Of a stretch of 64,000 nt of DNA, positions 1-12,147 are shown one piece after another. The notes under the pieces are model-generated. The model did no database searches. It was not told the origin of the DNA and was given only the letters and a program-made list of their open reading frames with translations. A program made the position numbers and the translations under genes. Every line of letters begins with the position of its first letter. The first letter of the stretch is position 1. The stretch is from NCBI GenBank assembly GCA_905250125.1, contig CAJNOL010000051.1, forward strand, positions 186,001 to 250,000, written 5' to 3'. This DNA is from Rotaria sordida (lineage: Eukaryota > Rotifera > Eurotatoria > Philodinida > Philodinidae).

Positions 1-3000
1 TGTTTTTGATAAAAACCATATTAATATACATTTTGATAAATAAATAACTAAGATTGGTATAACAACTTTAGCAATTTGTTCGACAAGAAATAAATTTTTA
101 AATATAACACGAAAAATAATAATAACAACAAAAAGTATATTTCCCATTGTTATATAACCAAAACCAAGATAAGCAAGACAATATCCAGGATAATGTGCAT
201 GTTGTGATATAAGTCGAGCACTTTTAAATGCTGTTCGTGGAGGAATATCAATAAATTTTCCTATTTAAGAAAAAACAAACGAAAAAAATTCATTGTTTTT
301 TTTTCTTTTTTTGTCTTTCAAATTAAAAAAAAACCATATTTATTTACCTTTATAAACATCAAGCATATGTTTTTGATAATTTTTCATTCCCCATAATAAT
401 TGTCCATAATAAATAATAGCCGTTAAAAAACAAGCTATTATTATTTCATATTTAAGATTAAATGGTTTTGGTTGTGGTAAATCAATTTCATCTGTTAAAA
501 CAATTAATGGTATTGAAAAAATACTATAAATTTTTTCAATTATATAAAAACCTCCTTGTAAAATATTAAATGTTAAATAATAAGTTAACATAAATGCAAT
601 CATATACATATTTAATATTTGTTTTGAATAGCTAAAATATTTATTTGGACGATAAATTTTATAAAGTAATGATTTAATAAAGGAAATTTTTTTATTATTT
701 TCTATTAATATACGTTTTGTTTTTTGAAATAAATGACGAACATAACGATATTCAATTGATAATTTTTGACAAGAATTTATATCTGGTTCATGATATATAT
801 GTTTTAATGATTGTTTTTGAGAATTATTTAATTCTTTATTACAATAATAAAATAAATTATAGAGTTTTGAAATAGATAAAGATGTTAAACGAAGACATAT
901 ATATGTTAAACATAAATAATAAGGAGCATATTTAAGTATACCAATAATGGATGAATCAATATTAAATTGATCGAATGTTGATTGAGATTCATTTCGATCA
1001 ATTGAAGAAAAATTCAAATATATTGATGACCAATTTAATGAATGAAAATGATTCATATTCATTGAATTCGACTAAAAGTATAGAATTTAGTTTTTAAAAT
1101 ATAGCTCATCCGGAAAATTTTCGACTTGAAATCATGCTCAGAGACAGATCTTAGTAAGAATAGTTTATTATGAAAGTTTCAGATCTTTTCGATGTTTCTA
1201 TTTCAAGATAGGAGCAAATTAAAAGGCTTGAAACTTTCACAATAAATTATTCGTATTAAGGTAAGTCTCTATGCAAAATGTCAAGTCGAAATTTGAAAAT
1301 CAATTTTCCTGTTATTTCTGAGAGAAACTATAGCATTCTACTAAACAATATCGTAAATATGCAATATCTCCGCAGCAGTAAGCTACGAGTCCAAAGTCAT
1401 TACAGAGTATTCATAATTCATTGAAGTTTATATCGAGGGAAAAAAGCAGCAGAATATGAAAACAACGCCTTTGAAAAATACTATGATTACATTCTCTGCC
1501 TTTTATGTTATGTTCATTTCAAATATTTGAAGATTTTGTTTTTCTCGATTAACTAACCTGAATAACTGGAAGATTTGTTATTGATGATGTTCGTAATCTT
1601 CTTATTGGTATTCTATCTCGAAATTTTTGAAAATTTCCCTTCAAACTTCCACCTCCACCTTCTGAAAATGAATCTTCATGTTCTAAATTCATTATCATTG
1701 TTGTTGTTGTTATTAAAGAATTTGTTGCTAATTTTGATGTTAATTCATTTTTAAATTGTTGCATTCTATGCCATGTTTTAATTAATGGCCCAATATCAAC
1801 ACAATATGATTGTTCAATTATTCGAAATATTAAATCAATCCACATATATAATGCACATAATGTATAATAAAGAACATTTGCATTTAACATTTCAATAACT
1901 GTATAAACAGGATAATAACGCATACCAATAATAATAACGAGACCTATTTGTCGAATAAGATCAAATAATGGACCACGCATTGTTAATACTTTCATTTGTG
2001 TTGCTTTAAGAAATATTTCTTCAATAATTTGAAGAATTTCATGACTAACAATACCACTTAATATCATTGTATCAAAACGATTTACTTTTGAAAATGGATT
2101 AAATGGTATTGGAATAAAAATAGAAAATTTCTTTTTATTTAATTGAAAATAATTTGTTCGTGTTTGATTACATATAATTAATATAATAATAACCATAGCA
2201 ATAGGTAATGTTACTAAATTAACATAATAATTATTATCATATAATGTACAAAATTCAAATAATCGTGTTGAATTACTATATGATGAATAAAGAATATTAT
2301 TTTTAATATAATGTCTTGAATGAACAATAATAACACATATTGATATTGTTAACATTATTGGTAAAATAAATAATAGTAATCGTTGTGGTTTATTAAATAA
2401 ATTATGTATATGTGATGTAACTTCAAATTCTTGAATACTACGACGAAATGAATAACGGTGTTTACGTTCAATTGGTGGAGGAATAGGTGGTGGAGTTGAT
2501 GATGATGATGATGATGATGATAATATATGTCGATGATGTTTTTCATTTGTTATTGAAATATCAAGAAAATCAGGATGAGTTGGTAAACAAGGATTGAGAA
2601 TTATTTGATCAGTAGCGTTTGGAGATCGTGGCATATAAGATGTTGGACGACTTTGACCATAGACTGAAGCACTATAATATAGGAATATTGTAAAAAAGAA
2701 TTAACTATTCGAAATATAATAACGGCAAAGTCTTCCGATTGATTAATTGATTTTGAGTTCAAAATCTATACATTATAGTAGATTTCATTGAGGTATGGAA
2801 AACCTCAAAAGGATAATTCCCTTTAGGTCTTCTGTTCAGAGTTATATGTATTTTACTAGAATTTTACTCTTTGGCATGGTATATACCAACAAATCGAACG
2901 ATGAGATTTTGATCTGTGATTTTTTCCACCGTCAGGTCTGCTTGTCAGTAGAATATTCTGAAAATTTTAGCTCAAAAGAACGTTTTCTTCTCGAGATATT

Positions 3001-4548
3001 AAAATCCCCCAAAAACAGAAAACCCTAGTATCTTCCATGAAATATTATTGATTTTTGGAACTTTAATATTTCGGGAAGAAAACATTCTTTTGAGTTGAAA
3101 TTTTCATGACATTCTAATTACAAGTGGATCTATCTATAGACAAAATTTCTGATCGAAATATCATCAGCCAAATTGTTGGTATAAGTCGTGTCAAAAGCTG
3201 ACATTTTAGTAAACTGACTATAACTTTGAGGTAGAAAGCCACAAGTGCACTTAGGTCTTCTATGGTTTTTCATACTTCACTGGGGTCTATCTTATGCACA
3301 GAACTCGAACTCAAAAGCAGTTAATCACTTAGAACGATTTTCGTGTTAGATTAATTCTTAAATTATTTCATTCAAAATTTTTTTTTCTATATATATATAT
3401 TGATAAACTTACGTCTGATAATGTTCAGCAGTTGATTTTCGAAATGACCATTGATCACCCGATCGATCCAAATTAATAATATACGAACCAATGCATGCAA
3501 TTATTATAATAATACCACCAATAATTGCCTGTAAACCTTGACTACTCCCTTAAAAAAGAAGAATTCAATATATAAACGAAAAAAAAAACTATTATATTTT
3601 TCTAGATAACCTACATTTTTCACATCGATCACCTGCATATAAAAATCGACATTGACATCGATATGAATTAAGTAATGGTAAATTCAAACATGTGCCATAT
3701 TTACCACATCCTCCACTATTATTATAACAACGATCAATTGCTAAAATAAATATAACAAATAATAAAAATTTTTTTTCCTAATTTGACGAAATATAAAACT
3801 TACTATGTTTACAAACATAGGGTCGTAATGCTTGTTCGGCACATGCAGCCGCTGTCAATACACTAGTATTTCGAGCAAGCCAAAGAACACCACAATCATA
3901 AGCAAGAATATCTTTATTATTATCAACCCAAAATCGATAAACAGGAGTTTCTTTCAATGGCATATCATTAGACCAAAGCCATGTATCTTCAAAAAAAGAA
4001 AAACATTTTCAGGAAAAATAAAAACATCTATGTATTTTTTTTATTATTTACCATTAACTTTGCGTAATCCAACATAAACTGAAACACTATCCGATCCTGA
4101 TTTTGGTCCAATAAGTTCACGTTGAACAAATTCATATTCAGCTATTGAATCAATTACTAATAAACGAGCATCTTTTGCTGTTGGTAATATTAAACAATTA
4201 TTATATGCTCTTTCCCATGATGTTGCTGGTAACATTGTCATATATGTATAACATGAACCAGCAAAATATTTTGATGGTGGAAGACACTCTAAAATTAATA
4301 TTGTCTTTCTTTTTTTGTTTTTTGAAAAATCAATAATTAAACATACGTGTTCCATGTTTTACTTTTTCTTTTGTTTCTTTTAATAATTGAAATACTTCAT
4401 TACCACGTTTTACTACTATAAAATATCAAAAGAAAAAAAAAAACAATGTTCAAATTTTAAATATTTATTTTAACATACTTGATGTAGTATGAACATTATC
4501 AATAATGAGAATAAATATAAAAATTAATGAGAAAATTTGATAAACCAT
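1..4548 (-). CDS. C-type lectin / EGF / STRA6-like multi-pass membrane protein (3' end outside window)
   Basis: Nine exons read downward: 4548-4479, 4415-4347, 4288-4052, 3986-3804, 3740-3611, 3544-3413, 2671-1558, 1071-348, 260-1 (open). All junctions keep frame. Order: signal peptide (MVYQIFSLIFIFILII); C-type lectin domain (FAGSCY, SWERAYNNC, VGLRKVN, final YVCKH); one EGF domain with Cys spacing 6-5-10-1-8; a TM helix (AIIGGIIIIIACIG); a Ser/Pro-rich stretch; then a multi-TM region. The multi-TM region resembles STRA6/retinol-uptake receptors in the segments GMRYYPVYTVIE, LCALYMWIDL, NYQKHMLDVYKGK and HYPGYCLAYLGFGY. STRA6 proteins carry retinol across the plasma membrane with an extracellular N terminus, so a lectin-EGF ectodomain fits the topology. 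Ligand and function here are inference. Alternative: two adjacent genes, but the phases across the 3413/2671 and 1558/1071 joins argue for one transcript. Two long introns contain foldback repeats. Confidence 0.75.
1111..1312. repeat. Foldback (inverted-repeat) element in STRA6-like intron
   Basis: The left arm (TTCGACTTGAAAT ... TTATGAAAGTTTCAG) is repeated as an imperfect reverse complement on the right (TTGAAACTTTCACAATAA ... AAGTCGAAATTT). It fills much of a 486-bp intron (1072-1557). The right half resembles sequence at 26370-26560 in a TSC1 intron, so this is a dispersed MITE-like family. There is no coding content. Confidence 0.7.
2770..3300. repeat. 530-bp foldback element in STRA6-like intron
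   Basis: The two halves are imperfect reverse complements over almost the whole length. Examples are GGTCTTCT near 2827 against AGAAGACCT near 3255, and CTCAAAAGAACGTTTTCTTC at 2970 against its complement near 3085. The centre is near 3035. It resembles the element at 19398-19916. The 77-codon ORF at 2795 lies inside and is not considered a gene. Confidence 0.7.
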
Positions 4549-5572
4549 TGAACTATTGTTACTTTGGCTCATGTGAATAGTGCATTTAGAGAAAATATCG
4601 TTCATGCATCTGAAAAGAAGAAAACAAAAAAAAAAACATATTTTCGGAGGACATTAGACTAGACAACAATGAAATCCCTCGATATATATACATATATCTA
4701 GACTAAGAATGAAAGAAAGAAAAGGATGTATCGATAAATAGAACAAGGACACATGTATCAAGACAAACGACAATAGCAAAAAAACATTTAAACGAAATCT
4801 GATCATAGTTTCTTTATGCAATGATGTCTTTATTTCTTTTCTCTTTTTTTTTTTTGAACAGGTCACGTTTTGAATAATACTTTTATAATTCTCATCTTCT
4901 TTTATTTCTATCGATCATGCAATCGATCCTATATTGTTATTATGTTGTTATTCTCGACGCGTCATGCTCTTCAAAATTGAAAAAAAAACTAAGAAGGAAA
5001 AAAAAAGAAAACGAAACGAATTCTTGCACCTACTTGGTAATATACAAATCTAAAAGATGTATATGAGACGACGCCTATTCATATATTCATTACACAATCA
5101 ACAACAAAACAAATCGATATGTTAAAATCAAAATTGGTCAGGCGCTAACCTATAACTAGTACCACTTCATTTAGTATTCATCGTCGTTCAACATATATGG
5201 CTCCTTATAAATATTCTTCGCATACGATTGTATGAGAAATAACGATTGATACATTTTTGCATTTATATCATAATATGAGTAACAAATAACATAAAAGGAA
5301 GGGATCTTTCATGGAGAATTGCAAAAGATTAATATACAAAAAAAAAACTTTCATACATACGTAAAAAAGAATCTGCTGAATCATAGACCTTTTCAAATCC
5401 AGATACATACCTATACATATTTGTCAGATACGCATTGTAAAAAAAGATTATAACATTAAGTTAGATAATGAATCACTAAAATTTGATGAATCATTCTTCT
5501 TTTTTTGTTTAATCGCCTACATCTTACTCTATCAGATGCTGCATCAGCTTGTCAATATAATCATATCCACTC

Positions 5573-5592
5573 ATATATATATATATATATAT
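5573..5592. repeat. TA dinucleotide microsatellite
   Basis: About ten TA units in non-coding DNA upstream of the lectin/STRA6-like gene. Similar short TA runs occur near 9500 and 32215. Confidence 0.9.
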
Positions 5593-7677
5593 AATGTGAG
5601 TAAACACAAACTTGCTGTATGTTCAAGCAAACATTATAGAAGAAAAAATAATCGTTACCGGTAACGAAAAAGTAAAAACGAAAATCGCTTGATATGGTAA
5701 TGACTCAATAAAAACTCGAAGGATAATGATTCAGCGAAACGTATAACTTATGCAACTTATTCTTTAGAATTCTTCCGTTTTGATAATGTTTGTCCAAAGA
5801 AGGACATTGCAATTTCAATTCTTTCATGTTCAATGAAGTCAAAAAAAAAAAAAAGAAACAGAAGAAGAAATAAGCGGAACAAACGGTCAATTCAAAAAGA
5901 AACTGTTGCATCAAGCGGAAGAGAAAGATTTCAAGAACAACAGTAGAGGTCATGCATATTTAATGCTGTAACAGCGGAATAGTTGAAGGTTCTTGCCTAT
6001 CGTATCTTCATATTCACTGATTTTGAACAATGTCCATAAATAAACACACACACACACACATATATATGTATATATATAAGATATCGACGTAACAGTAGTG
6101 CTTGCTGACACATGTAATCAAGCATATTTGCTCTGATTGCCTACTCGAATTGAAAGACAGGTAGAACTACTAGTAAGATTTTATTGTTGATTGATATCCT
6201 CAACTTATAACTACTAGCTACTGAATAACAATAGTATTCGATGTTGTATAACCGGAACGGAACTTATGAGTATTATTCTTCCCTCTCCCTTTCTCATATA
6301 GAATAGTGTTGAGCGCGCGCGCGCGTGAATACAACATGAAAAAAAAATAATACAATAGTCAGTGGTCTCATTACAGTACTGAGTCTACACGTATGCATAT
6401 ATATATATGTATATATACATGTAGATATGTACGAAATACAGTCCGAAACGAATGAACGTATTATATAAGAGAAAATAAAATAATGAATTTAAACAACCCA
6501 TTAAGGGATACCGACAACAATGAATGAATAACTTGAATATATATATGTATGTGTATGTATGTATGAAATAACAGGTTAGAGTATAAGAATAAGCTTCTTG
6601 CAATTTGTCATACTATATAATAAAAGTAGGCTTCATATATGTATTATTTTGATATTCTATAATAAAAGAAAAGAAAAGGCAATCGCGAATCGGTAGATAA
6701 CGAAAATCAAACGAAAAAATATATAAGCCACTTAAACATGTCTAAATAGATCAATTCACATCTAATCATTTTTTTTCCTCATCAATTGATGACTTTACTC
6801 AACTCATAAAAAAAATAATAAACATAAATCTTACGGAGGTTGTTTTTCTTTATATTTTTTTTTATTAACCTTGTCTTTGACACATTTTTATATACAAAAA
6901 AAAAAAACAAAAAAAAAGAGTATGAGAATGTGAACATGACTAGACTACTACATAACCTTCCTCTTCTTCCTCTCCTCCTCCTGCGGGATAGATAATAACT
7001 GTTATCAGACAAGCAACAACATGCCCGATTTCTCCTCTTCTAACACATGCTTGTATGTCTCATACATACACTCTTCAGTAGAAGGAGGAGTGTTCAAATA
7101 AGATGATGATAAATGATGGACGAAAACACGTACTGATAAGATGTCGATAGAAGTTGCTATGTATATGTCATCGAAGACTTTCTAATGAGAGATAGAAAAA
7201 GAAATCATTATTTATCATATCACCTGTTATAGTCAAACAACTGCTGCTTTGGTTACACAAGAATGATAATAAAAATAATCATAATAATACTAATACTATT
7301 GTACACTACTCTCGAGACAATAATACTGCCTTTGATCGATGATCTATCTCTCTCTATATATGTGTGTATATAGATGAGCACTGCGCACACATACGTTCAA
7401 ATAGAAAGAAAACAATTAACTCACTAAAGCTACTCATCAGGACATCTCACGCCAATGTGTTGTATGTTTGTCACATGCATATTAACAATACGATAGATCA
7501 TTCAATAACATAGTGTGATCAAGAGTAAAAAAAAAGTTTTATGATGATGAGTGGTCAATGTCGATTCTCATTCATTTACCTTTTCTCTCTACAAGAATTT
7601 TATTCATCCTAGAAGAGATCAAACGTTTTTCATCTATTGATTTGTCCTTAAATCATCGTCTCGTCTCAAATTCACAC

Positions 7678-7679
<2 letters not shown>

Positions 7680-7709
<30 letters not shown>

Positions 7710-7710
7710 C
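7680..7710. repeat. CT dinucleotide microsatellite
   Basis: About 14 CT units with one interruption, in the gene-poor 4.5-11 kb stretch. A Leu/Ser-repeat ORF across it is a by-product of the repeat. Confidence 0.9.
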
Positions 7711-10700
7711 GCTGTTTCGATTGCGTCTCAATATCCAACTAAAGGGCATATTCAATAGACACACATAAATAGCCTTGTGAAGCGACAGACCTTTGGCTAT
7801 CCTTTAGTCATCAACCAAACATAAATACACTCTTAAATGATTCTTCTAGTCTTTAAATACATACATTCTCTTGTTTTGGATGAATTTATAAGTAGAAATA
7901 ATGACAGTAATTGTCGTTGAACATAATGATGGTTATTTTCATTTTCAATTGAAAACAAAAAAAAAAAATAATCTTTGAATCCGTTAAATCTATCATCTCA
8001 TTTACAGAATAGAACAGTTCATTATAAACTATTTTGCACACATATATAATGTCAACATATAATTGAATATATAGAGACGATCAAGGATTCATAAAAGACT
8101 AATCCTTACCTTATTGTCGGACGAGGTTTGAAAGTCATCCTTGATTTCTCTTTCTAACATCGCTTGTTGTTTCTTTTTTTTTTAGTTTCTTGTCTCGACG
8201 TTAAGACAAAAGAATGTCACGATTATCATTGTCGTCTATTCTAATCAAATTAGGTCGACTGATGCAATCTATCTGTCAATAGATTGTATAGTCAAGTGTT
8301 TTTCTTTTTTTTATGGGTCGAAAGCAATTGAAAAAGAATAAGAATTGGTCTATTTGAAAAGATATGAGAGTCTGGTGTCGAATTGTCAAATTCCTATGAT
8401 ATATATGAACAGATGACGTCAAGTGAAGAATATATAGAGAAAGAGAGAGTGTGTGTAATTAATATTTCATTAAACAAACTCAAGAAGTGCATTCAACAAA
8501 TAAAACAAATAAAGTGAAGGAGAGCAAGATATATTAGTTATATTGACAAAGACAAGTGAGATTTACGGTGTTCACTTTTTTTTCAATCAACTCTTCATTT
8601 TGAATATCTCATTTACTTTTTAAATTATTCATCTTCTATAAGTGAACAACTAATTTCATACGAAGATTTTCTCGTCTTAATGATTAATTCTTACCTGAAT
8701 AACTAATGAAGAATCTCATGTACATATTGTTTTTTCTTTTTTTATTAATAGTAACTTAGAGATGTATACGATGGCAGCATGACGAGACACAAAATTATAT
8801 GTATCATTTAACATACTATCGCAGAAACATATCATTATACACGCTCACTCTATTTTTTTTCTTTGGTTAGTTTGTTCCATATGCACACACATACATGTAT
8901 ACACTCAGCTAGAGCTTAGACTAAATTGAACCTTGAAAGACGAATGTCAATTTCATGTTAAATCACTCTTTCTCTTTCTCTTCACTTGAGTGTGAGACTC
9001 TTCGTATTCTATCCTGACCGAACCAAGGGCTCATCTTCACTTACTTATATGACGGGTGCGTAAATACAGGTATGACATGTATATATACATATTATACATG
9101 AATTGAACCTGAAGGTTAACGGAAATCTCTCGTATGTTAATGCAAAGTCTCAAGATAAAGGAAGAACGTTATTATACAATATAGTTAAATATAAATACAT
9201 ACATGTATTTATATACATTATATGTATATATATATATCTTCACTCTAAGGATGATGACCTTCGAAAGGCTCATATTGCACATCAGTGGGGAAGATGATGA
9301 TGATAATAGAAGAATATTCATCTTTTGAAATAGGAATACGAGAGAAGTGTTGTGAAATAAAGATAATGATATATAAATAAATGCTAACTCTCAAGGTGAA
9401 GTATTGTCTTATAAGATCATCATTTTGTTTTCCATCGGCATAAAAAAAAAAGAGGTCAATGACGACAAACTTATTCTCAATAAAAGAGATTAAATTAATA
9501 TATATATATATATAAGAGGGAGGAAAAAAAAGAGCAAATGAAAAAGACACAAATGAAAACGATCTTTTCTTTGCATAAAATTAACTTTTCTTTTAAATAT
9601 TGTTTTTTTTCTTACCTGATTGATAAATGACACAAATGATAATAATAAAAAGCAAAATTTCTTTTTCTTTCTTATTATTCTCTGAATGAACAACAGAATG
9701 ATACTATTGATATGATATATAAGTATACACCCGCCTACCACCAAGAACGACAAGAGAAGAGAAGAAAAAAAAATTAGAGATGATGTTAGTGTAGTATCGA
9801 TATTTTGTGAGTGCATATGCAAACATCCAGATTAGTCGATAAAACACGTTCAGTTTCTTTTACCACTTATCCTTCACATAAAATTCAAATTGCACGTCCT
9901 TTTTTATTCTCTTCTCTTCTTTAAAAATGATAGAAACACAAAAGAAAAAAAAAGCCAAGTCCATTGAAAATTATTTTTGGTCTGCTAATGAATCAAAAAG
10001 TCAATTTAGGTGTGATCGTATGAATACGATTAAACATTTTATTTTGTTTTTTTATCGCTATCAACTACAAAGAGTTGAATGGAAATTCTCAGGCGACAAA
10101 AACTAAATCAAATTATCATTGTCACTAAAAATAAAGAATGGAACAATTCAACAATGAAAATTATAGATTGTTTTCGATTTTGGCTAATCATATATATGAG
10201 AATCAAATCGAGTGTAAATAGTACAGAACAAAGTTGTTTCATTGCATCAAAATATATATGATTGATCTCGATTTATATCAATTGAATGGTTTTTCTTTCA
10301 TATATAAATATAGTAAACAGTTTATCCAATGAAAAGAAGAGAGAGAAAGATGATATTGATAACAGATGTATATATATATCTGTGTGCATTCATTTATTTG
10401 TGTGTTCATCAAGCAAAATGTATCCGGTCTCTGTTCACCTTCGACATGGCACACTTGTATGATTGACGATTATATGTTCGATAAGAATCTTTGATATTCA
10501 AGGACAAATACGATTAGATATACTTTTTTAAAAATTGTTCGATACATTATTATATCTATTCTAAAAGAGAAATGTATATTTACCGCTATTTGAAACATTT
10601 AACAATGTATTGTGTACATAAATTGAAGGTAGATAAGAATAGAAATGCTTTAGGATATTTATCAGACTGTCTACAACATGTCTCTATCGATTGACGCGCC

Positions 10701-11069
10701 GCTATTCTTCATAGTTTAAACATTTTCTAATCGATCACAGTTCAAAATTGTTGTGCTCGATTAATCGTGACACACATTGTGTTGATTTGTAGCTGTAATT
10801 CAAGTCACTTGAAAAGTATTTGATCACTATTTACAGACACGTTCATATATATACATATATAATCAATTCGTCGCATTCTTTTTATTTTTTGTGATCAATA
10901 ATTTATGATGACAAATCAAGTACGACTTAATAGCAATACTGATAATATGATAAAGATCTAATGATCATTTATGAGACTTTTTATTTTATTATTATAAATG
11001 AATATACGAAGAGAGAAGAAAGAAAAAGAAAAAAAGTCGATGTGTCGTTCTAGTTGAATTTATTAGAGT

Positions 11070-12147
11070 TTAAATTCGCCATTGAAGTATATTTGGATCG
11101 TTTGCTAGTGAACGAATATTATCAACTCGTGCAAGTTCATTTGATTGACCATGATATTCTTCTGGTTTTAATTTAATTATTGGTAAACGAACAATTTCAA
11201 GCTCAACTGTTGTATGTGGTTTTGTATATTCAATAAAACGATTATGTTGTTGTCGAGCTTCACTTTGAAGAAGTTCATCACGATTGACGTGACGATAGGT
11301 AACACGTTTTGGTGCAGGTTTATTTGGAAGCCATTGTTCAACAACAATAGGTCCTTTCAATATGAAAATAAAAAAAAAAAGAATTATTAATAAAAAATAC
11401 TGATCATCAGAACTTACGAGGTTTCGGTGGCATTTCAGGATAACGATGAATAATGATCTAGTAGACGAGAAAAAAAACATAACCGAATTATTTTTATGAT
11501 TATACTATTTTATACTTGTTGACGTGGAGGTTTATAATCAAGTGGAACATATTTATTATAGACAATTGGTTCGCCTGAAGAAGGTGGTAATTGTGGTGGA
11601 GCACTTTTGATAAGAATGGGTGATGGAGTACGTTGTGCATCTCTATCTTGAGTTGGTCCAACATATACATGAATTGGTGGACGTTGTATTTTTGGTTTAA
11701 CAATTATTTCTTGAATTTGAATATCAATAGGATCAGGTGTTGGTGGTTGATATTGACGTAAATAGACTTGTTGTTTATAGACTTGTTCATCAGCTTCGCG
11801 TGTTTCAATAATTGGATCTGAATCAAGATTGAAGTCATCAGCATCAACGTCAGTTAATTCTGATGGATCTTTATCCTAGAAAATAGTTAAGAAATAATAA
11901 ATTAAATTAAAATAATCGAATAATTGATCAATTGATCTCAAAGAAAGCTTACAATATTTTTACGCTGAAAACCATCTGCATCCGTTTTAAAAACAATTGA
12001 ATCTCGATCGATACCATGTGCTAATGGAACATCACTCTCATTAACTGTTGTTGCACGTAATTCATTATTACGTTTGTCAATAAAATTTTCGACATAATCT
12101 ATAATTGACGATTTTGCTGGACCTTTTGCTTCTTCACTTGTTGACAT
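11070..12147 (-). CDS. Pro-rich alveolin-like cytoskeletal protein (hypothetical)
   Basis: Four exons: 12147-11953, 11875-11516, 11457-11418, 11353-11070, all joining in frame, giving a protein of about 290 residues. It starts MSTSEEAKGPAKSS and has an acidic N-terminal third (DVDADDFNLDSD). A Pro/Gln-rich middle follows, then a block reading IIHRYPEMPPKPRPIVVEQW and LPNKPAPKRV, and it ends ANDPNILQWRI. The pattern of PPKPRPIVVE-W-LP followed by KRV-Y resembles repeats of alveolin-type (IMC/epiplasmin-like) cytoskeletal proteins; this is from memory and only suggestive. There is no signal peptide or TM segment. An AG acceptor (CTTTTAG) lies 11 nt before the ATG, possibly a spliced-leader site. 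Function is not known. Confidence 0.75.

Larger units (their letters stand above)
4549..11069. other. 6.5-kb stretch with no recognisable gene
   Basis: This lies between the 5' end of the lectin/STRA6-like gene and the 3' end of the alveolin-like gene. ORFs are short, low-complexity and without recognisable motifs. Simple repeats are frequent: TA runs near 5573-5592, CA near 6043-6060, a GC run near 6313-6326, CT near 7680-7710 and TA near 9500-9513. No foldback element was seen by eye, unlike other non-coding stretches. It may hold distal regulatory sequence, UTR or non-coding transcripts; nothing specific can be shown. Confidence 0.6.

Noticed and set aside
2494-2523. GAT trinucleotide run as a microsatellite or separate ORF
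   Set aside because: It encodes the poly-Ser stretch of the lectin/STRA6-like protein on the minus strand; the His-rich alternative frame is a shadow.
6385-7012. Minus-strand ORFs of 72 and 76 codons
   Set aside because: Low-complexity Tyr/Ile/Phe or Arg/Phe runs from AT repeats and A/T tracts; no motif, no splice-compatible neighbours.
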